Source: Luidia sarsii (lineage: Eukaryota; Echinodermata; Asteroidea; Paxillosida; Luidiidae). Taken from it: 64,000 nt of DNA. Under the pieces are notes generated by a model. It did no database searches. It was not told the DNA's origin and saw nothing but the letters and a program-made list of their open reading frames with translations. Each line of letters opens with the position of its first letter. Position 1 is the stretch's first letter. Positions 56,428 through 64,000 of this stretch are shown here, in pieces. The DNA lies in NCBI GenBank assembly GCA_949987565.1, contig OX465107.1, positions 18,697,607 through 18,761,606 of the forward strand, in the 5' to 3' direction. The position numbers were made by a program, and so were the translations under genes.

Positions 56428-57849
56428 GTGAGAGTTGAAACTTCAATGAGTTTTACTCAAGCCTGTTTGGGCTGTCGTTTCAGTGGACATGTTCTCCCTG
56501 TTATCATGTCGGGTCCAGTTCGGGGCGGTCTGTTGTTCGCACGCGAACCTTGTTCTCGCGCTCGAAACCACACGAACACATACCGGTACCCAAGAACGCT
56601 GCACTCGGAACAGGATCACACACCACCTCTCCGCCAGGGTTGTTCACGAACAGGCGAGAACGCGCGCGCCCGAACTCGACCTCGGAGAGTTGAACATCAA
56701 CAATGCGGACGTTCAAATGACCACGCGAAGCAGCGTTGCTCAAGCTATACATGCCCGTGCCCTTGCTTTGCCTGAATTTGGGACAGTTTCGGTGCATTCT
56801 TGATTGATGACTTTAGCAAGGCAAACTGCGTGCATGCACATTGATTATTTGTCGCCACGACTTGTTACCGATTTATTTGATCAAAGGTTTAAGCAGGTTC
56901 GAATCACAAGATGAAAACAATTGTACCCTACCAACAAATCAGCATACATATACGCCATGACTTTCGTTGTTTCCCCACAGGGCCACAGAGTCTCTAGCTC
57001 TCTCATCTCTCTTTCTCTCTTATTGCGAATGTTAACGTTTGCAAGAAGCTTAATAAACAATTGTAGCATTCTTGCAATTTGGCCCTTGGCTAGGAGAAGA
57101 ATGTATTGCACCAAAATGAAATGAATTAACCACACTCTTGCATAAAACACACACAAGAGCCAATAGCTTAAAATATTATTCTATCAAGCTTTGATATTCA
57201 GTACCTCATCTGTGCAAAAGGTAATCACCGAATAATTAATGTGTATGCTGCTGTTTAGAAGTCTGTTACATAATCCATATAGCCTACTCTTATTCATCTT
57301 CAGATGGATTGTAAAACACACACACACACAAGCGATAGCTTCTCTTTAATAAAGCGATTTGTGGAACATGTCCTATAGCCACGTTGAATTAACCCTTTAA
57401 GCTCAGGCCCATTTTTGTGAGTTTTGCATGTGCTGTGATTTTGTCCTCACAAGTCCACTTTTCTTTTCAGAAACCTCATCATATTATATACTATTCTAAA
57501 GCTTACATATTGAGCTACATTTCTGTGCAGGAAAAATCTTCCAGGGGCTTTTGGGAAAAAAATTGCGGCCATTTTTAATCTCTCATTTGAATTTGAAAAT
57601 TTCATATTTTTTTTCATATTTATGTAAATTTCATAATTTTAGAAAATTACTGAGAAAGTTTTTACTTCATGAATCTACTGTATAAGCATCTTCATTGACG
57701 ACGAGAGATATGCCGTTACAAGAACGCAATTGATTAGTACTGACTAACGTCAACCGTGATAACTTCAGTATTTAAAAAAAATAATCACGAGATTCACCGT
57801 GTAAGTTTGTCATTAAGTGATGTGAAATAATTCTCCAGTGTACCAAAGT
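56428..57849. other. Intergenic sequence, no gene recognised
   Basis: GC-rich for the first 300 bp, then AT-rich. Two short CA-repeat stretches (about 57145 and 57315) stand in similar contexts (AAAACACACACA, then CAAT/CGATAGCTT), suggesting a small local duplication. Confidence 0.45.
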
Positions 57850-58690
57850 AGCATTTCCGACCTATTCCTTTTTCTAGGAGGACTTCCGATCATACTGGTT
57901 GGTTGTCTTCACCAATCAGTACTCGCTTGATAGAAGTTTTATCCACATGGCTGTTAGAATTTGGAATAGTCTCCCTGGCCATGCCGTTTGTATACAATCT
58001 CCTGCATTGGCCTTCAAGCCTTCAAGGGCCGAGTGTATACATTTCTCCGTACATTATAAACCAAATGTTTTATCCTTTATTATACCATCACTATTAATAA
58101 GTTATCTGGTGAGATGCTGTGGACCATTGATTGCCCTTCGGGATTTTTTTCGCAAATTCTGAAGGGGCTATTGTTCACATGAGCGTTTGATATAAAAAAA
58201 GAAAATCATGGTGAATGTAACAGGGGACAGACGTTAGGTTTTTTTTCTGGATATTGTCTGCTTTCGTGTCAGGCGATACTTCGCATCTTAAGTCACACCT
58301 TGTGTCCATCTTTCGGTTTTCTTCTCTGTCCTCTTTCTGTTCTTCTTCGTTCTATGCGTGCGTTGGAATATGAGCACCAGACGGGTGCCCAAGCAGTATA
58401 GACGACTACAGGACAAAAACCACAGACCAGTAGACAACGAAGAATTCAGAAGCCTTATACAAAATAATGAGGGAGGAGCTATATAGTCGACTAGTCGGTG
58501 TACACCTAAGAATATTATAACAGCCGGCGTGATTTGTTTGTGAATGCTTTTGCACTTGGTAATTTAATTGTTTATTATGTGTGATATTTTGTCATTTTAC
58601 TTCCTGCAACACTGGGAGAGCAAATTGCCTGTGGGATTTTTTTTTTTTTTTTACACGACAATAAAGTATCTTGAATCTTGAAGAAAAAAA
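57850..58690 (+). mobile_element. LINE 3' fragment with reverse-transcriptase C-terminus and 3' UTR (family C)
   Basis: The plus-strand frame at 57899-58162 reads FTNQYSLDRSFIHMAVRIWN then SLPGHAV and a Phe-Lys tail, the non-LTR polymerase C-terminus. A long 3' UTR follows, with poly-T at about 58638 and the end ACAATAAAGTATCTTGAATC then TTGA and an A-run. The element is 5'-truncated; its sequence differs from families A and B. Confidence 0.75.
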
Positions 58691-59826
58691 ATATTGGTAC
58701 GGGCAGCTATCTCATCTTCCCCGCGGCTTCTCCGTCTGTACTTTCAGAGGCGGATCCAGCATAGGTCTCGTACCCCAATGGCTTTACCCCTAGGACGAAA
58801 AACAAAACAAAGAGCGCACGAAAGTCCTGATGTTACTCCGGGCCCCGATGAGGGAACCCAAGGAATTAAGAGGCGAAGTATTATCCGAGGTGTTCGAGTC
58901 AACCAATTATTTCTTCTCAAAGGCAGCAAATGGTCTGATTGTTTGAATTTGGGGCATTTGTTGCAGTGTTAACCGCTGTACTGTGCAGCCGGTCTCTTCA
59001 TTTTAGATTTGATCCCCCGTGAACAATCGTTCAATTTTAAGATTATTCATTACCATGACTTGACAATATACCAACACTGCCTTTGGGTTACTTCCATCTC
59101 GGTGAATAATACACACCATTCACTCAAAGATTAACCAGTTGGGAAAAGTGCATTTTGATGAAGAAGTCGTTTTTCTACAAAACCTTATGTGCTTTCCCAA
59201 ATCAAATAACCTTCAAGTGCTTTTCCGGAGACCGCTTGTTGTGATTCATCAGTGAGGCGATCACGCCACCTTTACCCATCTTCATCTCTATCTTCAGAAC
59301 TCGAATTGTCCCTCTGAAAACACCCTTGAGTAAATGCTTCCCACGCATCATCATGACTCCATGTAGCCTTTTCCCATTCAATAAAGTCGTGCTACTCGAT
59401 CTATCAAGTCGTGCAACTCAAAGTTAAATTCTCAACTCCCGGATTTACGTCACTCAAAATTACTTGCAAAGCAGTGTTAGAGCCGCAGTGCTACTGATCT
59501 CTACACGGGCGAGCCGTTCTTGTGGTTCTCGTGACTACCACAAACAGCGCCACCTATCAATGGGCTGCAGTGTTCCTCGTGCCTGCCAATATTGCAGCCG
59601 TTCCCTTGCATATTCTACTCCTTTGCAGATGTCCTAATTAAAAGACAAATGACGATGGATCTATATTTCACTGTTCTTCGATTGATGGCGCTTCGTCGAT
59701 CTTCATACCTTTTGTGAGGCACCAAATTTGAGACTATACTAGCCCTTCGCGGCTAACCAAACATCAGACTATTTTCATGTCCGTTGAGGGCGCCCTGTGC
59801 TGTATGCATAGAATTGGGTAGACCTC
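58691..59826. other. Intergenic sequence, nothing recognised
   Basis: Unique sequence without gene or repeat that I can support. Confidence 0.4.
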
Positions 59827-60126
59827 AGAGGCGGCCAAGTAAAATGCCGTACGTCACAACTGAATATTCATGAGGTTCATCTCCAGACTGCGGGAGGTCA
59901 ATGGGTACATGCAAATGTGTACATTGTACATGTTCATGTACATTGTACATGTTCGTGTACATTGTACATGTTCGTGTACATTGTACATGTTCGTGTACAT
60001 GTACATGTACACGAACATGTACAATGTACATGTCCTAGCGCAGCACCACCCGTAGGTTAATTATGCTAAAGAGCCCAAATATTCATGAACACATTTTGAC
60101 GTACGGCATTTTACTTGGCCGCCTCT
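59827..60126. mobile_element. 300-bp MITE with perfect 30-bp inverted termini
   Basis: AGAGGCGGCCAAGTAAAATG continues to CCGTACGTCA at 59827-59856, and the exact inverted complement lies at 60097-60126. Imperfect symmetry extends about 10 bp outward to GGTAGA. The centre holds an 18-19 bp tandem repeat (TGTTCGTGTACATTGTACA) that is itself self-complementary. No ORF. Confidence 0.8.
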
Positions 60127-61670
60127 AAGCTCTACCATAACTTACTCTCAACGGTCGTGTGAGGGCAGCATTCAACGAATCGCAAAAAAAAAAGACTTTT
60201 TATATCGCTGAGATAAAAAATATTTTTTCAGTGTTTCAGTGAAGATTTCTCGAAAGGTACAGCATCCCAGACCGTAAGATTTCAACATGAGGATTCTATC
60301 ACGACCATGTGCAAACTGTGTTCTCCCGCTTTTCCTCTTCCGAGTTGACTGCAGTTTTTCGACCACATGTCCTAGTGGTATTTGCGTCATGGTAAAACCT
60401 TGAGTATCTAATAATCGATGCAAGTTTTGACATGGAGCTAGGCCTATATCATTAGCACAGTAAAATGTATACAGATGGTTGCGTACATAAAAGGTTTCTC
60501 GATACTTGATGAAGTTGCATAGGTTTATATATATTGTACCATTAGGCCTATAACGAAAGGTTTGTTTGGAGATAATATTAACATAGGGCCCTACATAATG
60601 ATTTTTTTTTTTCGCGAAGGGAGTCAACAAATGTTGGCGGGGCAGACTCTCAGTATATTGTTACTAACAATGCAAATAGTTCTCTTTACTACCCGGTATT
60701 CATCTCAACTTCAATTCGATTAAAATACTATAAAATCTATCGAAAACTGCAATAAAAAATAAGAAACCGCAACCAGGCTTTAGTGGCTCTTCAAGAACAA
60801 TTGGGTCAGTCGTTGAGATTTATATGGATACACTGTATACATTAAACTAATGCAAGCATGCAAATGTTTTGGCGGTACGAATTGATAGAGGAGCGTTGAC
60901 ACGAATGATATGCAATGTGATTCAATCTATGACTGCGACATAAAATGGCCGTTGGCGACATAGTATTACTATAGACTGTACTATGTGAAGGACAGAGTCG
61001 TTAGGTGTACACCACAACAAATCAAAACTTCCGTCACGGCTAATTGCTCAAAGACAATAAGACTCGCTCGGGGTTTACCGGGGTTTATTCATTCATTAGT
61101 TTTGTTTTTCTGTTTGTTTTATATTTTTTTCTCAATAGAACGGTTGTGTTGTGAATTGCAGCTCTAATCCTGCAGTTGTTGGACTGTTGACATTCGTGTT
61201 GTGAGGCAGTGATATTTATTTGTTGAATCAACTCCACCTCGCAATAGCAAAAATTGCAATACCAAAAGTGGTAACACGACAGTAACAATTTTCAGTAATC
61301 TGAAAAATAATGTTTTTGCCCATACTGAAGCCAGACACTACTGTCGTACTGTTGAACCAAATTCAAATGTCAGTAGGATCGCTAGAATCGAAACGTCACG
61401 CGTAAAACTTTTTTTTTTTAGAGTTGCAATTTGCGTCAATTAGCTATAGGTCGGTGTTAGGGCAGTGCAGCATAATCGTATCGTTTCTGGATGAACGAAG
61501 ACGACAGCGCCCTCAGCTGAGTTATGCGCCTCAGCGCACCACTGCTGCTTCCAGTCTTGCCGAGGACAAGATGACCGTGCGCGATCAGGCATGGCACACC
61601 CTCATTCCCATGCGCAGTAAGACCAAACTACCAGGCATCCACCTCCCACGCCCGCCATTCACACACAAAC
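60127..61670. other. Intergenic region with a dispersed repeat fragment
   Basis: On the minus strand, about 60235-60305 matches the interior of the 9354-9688 element (GGTCTGGGATGCTGTAC, AATCCTCATGTTGAAATCTT). A 152-codon minus frame spans this repeat and has no recognisable domain. A family 1 end (ATCGAAACGTCA) lies near 61388. Confidence 0.5.
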
Positions 61671-63380
61671 GCACCAAAAAACCACCCATCCAAACCCACT
61701 CACCCAAACCATGCCCAAACCAACTCACCCAAACCATGCCCAAACCCAATCACCCAAACCATGCCCAAACCCACGCACGCAAACCATGCCCAAACCCACT
61801 CACCCAAACCATGCCCAAACCCACTCACCCAAACCATGCCCAAACCCACTCACGCAAACCATGCCCAAACCCACTCACCCAAACCATGCCCAAACCCACT
61901 CACCCAAACCATGCCCAAACCCACTCACCCAAACCAACTCACCCAAACCATGCCCAAACGTACTCACCCAAACCATGCCCAAACCCACTCACCCAAACCA
62001 TGCCCAAACCCACTCACCCAAACCATGCCCAAACGTACTCACCCAAATCATACCCAAACCCACTCACCCAAACCATTCCCAAACGTACTCACCCAAATGA
62101 CCATGCCCAAACCCACTCACACACACCATGCCCAAAACCACTCACCCAAATCATGCCCAAACCCACTCACCCAAACCATGCCCAAACACACTCACCCAAG
62201 CCATGCCCAAACACACTCACCCAAGCCAATCACCCAAACCTACCCACACCAATCCACTCACCCAACCCCACTCACCCAAACCCACTTACCCAAACCCTCT
62301 CACCCAAACCAACTCACTCAAACCCACTCACCAAAACTCACTCACCAAAACCCACTCACCCAACCCCACTCACCCAAACCCAATCACCCAATTGCAAGCT
62401 TGCTCACCCAAACCCACTCACCCAAACTCACTCACCCAAACCCACTCACACAAACTCACTCACCCGAACCCTGTCACCCAAACCCTGTCACCCAAACCCA
62501 CTCACCCAAACCCTCACCCAAACCCACTCACCCAAACACCTACCCAACCCACTCACCCAAACATGTTCAAACGCACTTACCTAATCCTACTCACGCAAAT
62601 CCACTCACCCAAACCCACTGACCCAAACCCTCTCACCCAAACCCACTCACCCAAACTCTCTCACCCAAACCCACTCACCAAAACCCTCACCCAAACCCAC
62701 TCACCCAAACACCTACCCAACCCACTCACCCAAACGTGTTCAAACGCACTTACCTAATCCCACTCACATAAATCCACTCACCCAAACCCACTGACCCAAA
62801 CCCTCTCACCCAAACCCACTCACCCAAACCCACTCACCAAAACCCTCACCCAAACCCACTTACCCAACCCACTCACCCAAACATCTTCAAACGCACTTAG
62901 CTCAATCACACTCACACAAACCCATTCACACAAACCCACTCACCCAAACCCTCACACAAACCCACTCGCCCAAACCCGCTCAACCAAACCCACTCACCCA
63001 AACACTCACCCAAACCCGCTCACACAAACCCACTTGCCCAAACCCGCTCACCCAAACCCACTCGCCCAAACCCGCTCACCCAAACCCACTCATCCAAACA
63101 CTCACCCAAACCCGCTCACACAAACCCACATGCCCAAACCCGCTCACCCAAACCCACTCGCCCAAACCCACTCACCCAAACACTCACCCAAACCCGCTCA
63201 CACAAACCCACTCGCCCAAACCTGCTCACCCAAACCCACTCACACAAACACTCACCCAAACCCGCTCACACAAACCCACATGCCCAAACCCGCTCGCCCA
63301 AACCCACTCACCCAAACACTCACCCAAACCCGCTCACACAAACCCACTCGCCCAAACCCGCTCATCCAAACCCGCCCCGA
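61671..63380. repeat. Minisatellite of CCCACTCACCCAAAC-type units
   Basis: Part one (to about 62220) is a roughly 25-bp unit, CCCACTCACCCAAACCATGC plus CCAAA. Part two is a 14-15 bp unit, CCCACTCACCCAAAC, with higher-order copies such as the block containing ACCTACCCAACCCACTCACC. It lacks TAA/TAG/TGA on the plus strand, so frames of up to 386 codons are open. They code only PKPTHPN-type repeats. Confidence 0.95.
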
Positions 63381-63664
63381 TAGACACCGTCCCACCAGTT
63401 GAATCAAGCGCGCCTATAATAATCTGTATCGACGCGCTTGACTTTGGGTGGGATCGGAATGCCTTCACATAATGCCTGCGCACACGGCAGATACAGAGCG
63501 CACACGCACACACACAAACGCATCCCACAACACACACACGGCTGATGAACCGATGGCAGGGTGAACGTCAATAAATCGATGGCCAGACAAAGGCAGCACA
63601 AAATTTACCCTTACCCCCCTGCGTCCCGAGTCCACAAAGCTATACCCCTCTTTCTCCTGACCCC
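63381..63664. other. Short unique spacer between arrays
   Basis: It contains a CA-rich stretch (CACACGCACACACACAAACG, about 63501) and no recognisable gene. Confidence 0.5.
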
Positions 63665-64000
63665 CCCTCCTCTCCTCTCCTCTCCTCTCCTCTCCTGTCC
63701 TCTCCTCTCCTCTCAACTCCTCTCCTCTCCTCTCCTCCCCTCTCCTCCCCTCTCCTCCCCTCTCCTCTCCTCTCCTCTCCTCTCCTCTCCTCTCCTCTCC
63801 TCTCCTCTCCTCACCTCCCCTCACCTCCCCTCTCCTCCCCTCTCCTCTCCTCTCCTCTCCCCCTCCTCTCCTCTCCTCTCCTCTCCTCTCAACTCCTCTC
63901 CTCTCCCTCCTCCCCCATCCTCCCCTCTCCTCCCCTCTCCTCTCCTCTCTCCTCTCCTCTCCTCCCCCTCTCCTCTCCTCTCCTCTCCTCTCCTCTCCTC
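63665..64000. repeat. (CTCCT)n homopyrimidine microsatellite reaching the window edge
   Basis: An almost pure C/T tract of CTCCT pentamers with CTCCCC and CAACT interruptions continues past the right end. Purine-only complementary frames (RGEERRGEE) are artefacts. Confidence 0.97.

Noticed and set aside
55425..56438. 337-codon ORF in an alternative frame of GPCR6
   Set aside because: Shadow frame of a very GC-rich receptor gene; its sequence has no transmembrane pattern.
60172..60630. 152-codon minus-strand ORF
   Set aside because: It overlaps a dispersed repeat fragment, has no recognisable domain and has low-complexity ends.
61424..62757. ORFs of 200-386 codons rich in PKPTHPN
   Set aside because: Simple minisatellite without stop codons in any plus frame; overlapping frames are equally open.

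Overview
This is a window of animal nuclear DNA. It has two intron-rich genes with GT/AG splice sites at every junction, a cluster of single-exon GPCR genes, and a large load of satellites, palindromic repeats, MITEs, tRNA-like SINEs and LINE 3' fragments. Abundant TAGGCCTA and ACATGTAC motifs, compact introns and a cluster of intronless rhodopsin-class receptors suggest a marine invertebrate deuterostome, most likely an echinoderm. The species call is inference only.

Layout. 1-10587 (+): the last 12 exons (630 residues plus stop) of a puromycin-sensitive aminopeptidase (M1 zinc peptidase, NPEPPS type); the N-terminal part lies off the left edge. 10588-15970: intergenic, dominated by palindromes, including a 1.2 kb inverted repeat flanked by 72-76 bp direct repeats. 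15971-25175 (+): a complete nine-exon cytochrome P450 of the CYP4 family (CYP4F-like), whose joined exons give 509 residues. 26846-56427: six uninterrupted class A GPCR genes, five on the minus strand and the last on the plus strand. They share LRNxHGxLL in intracellular loop 1 and N-T/S/G-x-x-Y in place of NPxxY in TM7; five of them also share an N-terminal C-x5-C. All lack the aminergic Asp3.32. GPCR3 and GPCR4 sit in two tandem copies of a roughly 3.7 kb segment.

Between the receptors lie a 2.0 kb TTAA-flanked transposon with about 205 bp inverted termini and a broken THAP-domain ORF (Kolobok-like), degenerate telomere-like repeats, MITEs and SINEs, and large tandem arrays at 46.3-47.0, 50.4-53.2, 61.7-63.4 and 63.66-64.0 kb. 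Many long ORFs in these arrays are open only because the repeat unit is a multiple of three or lacks stop codons.

The aminopeptidase and the P450 are ordinary housekeeping/metabolic genes with no evident functional link to each other. The receptors look like a local, still-evolving family with tandem duplication, apparent gene conversion and tail shuffling, as expected for chemosensory or orphan receptors. Their ligands cannot be read from the sequence. Start codons for three receptors were moved inward to ATG, because the longest open frames begin with TTG or GTG.
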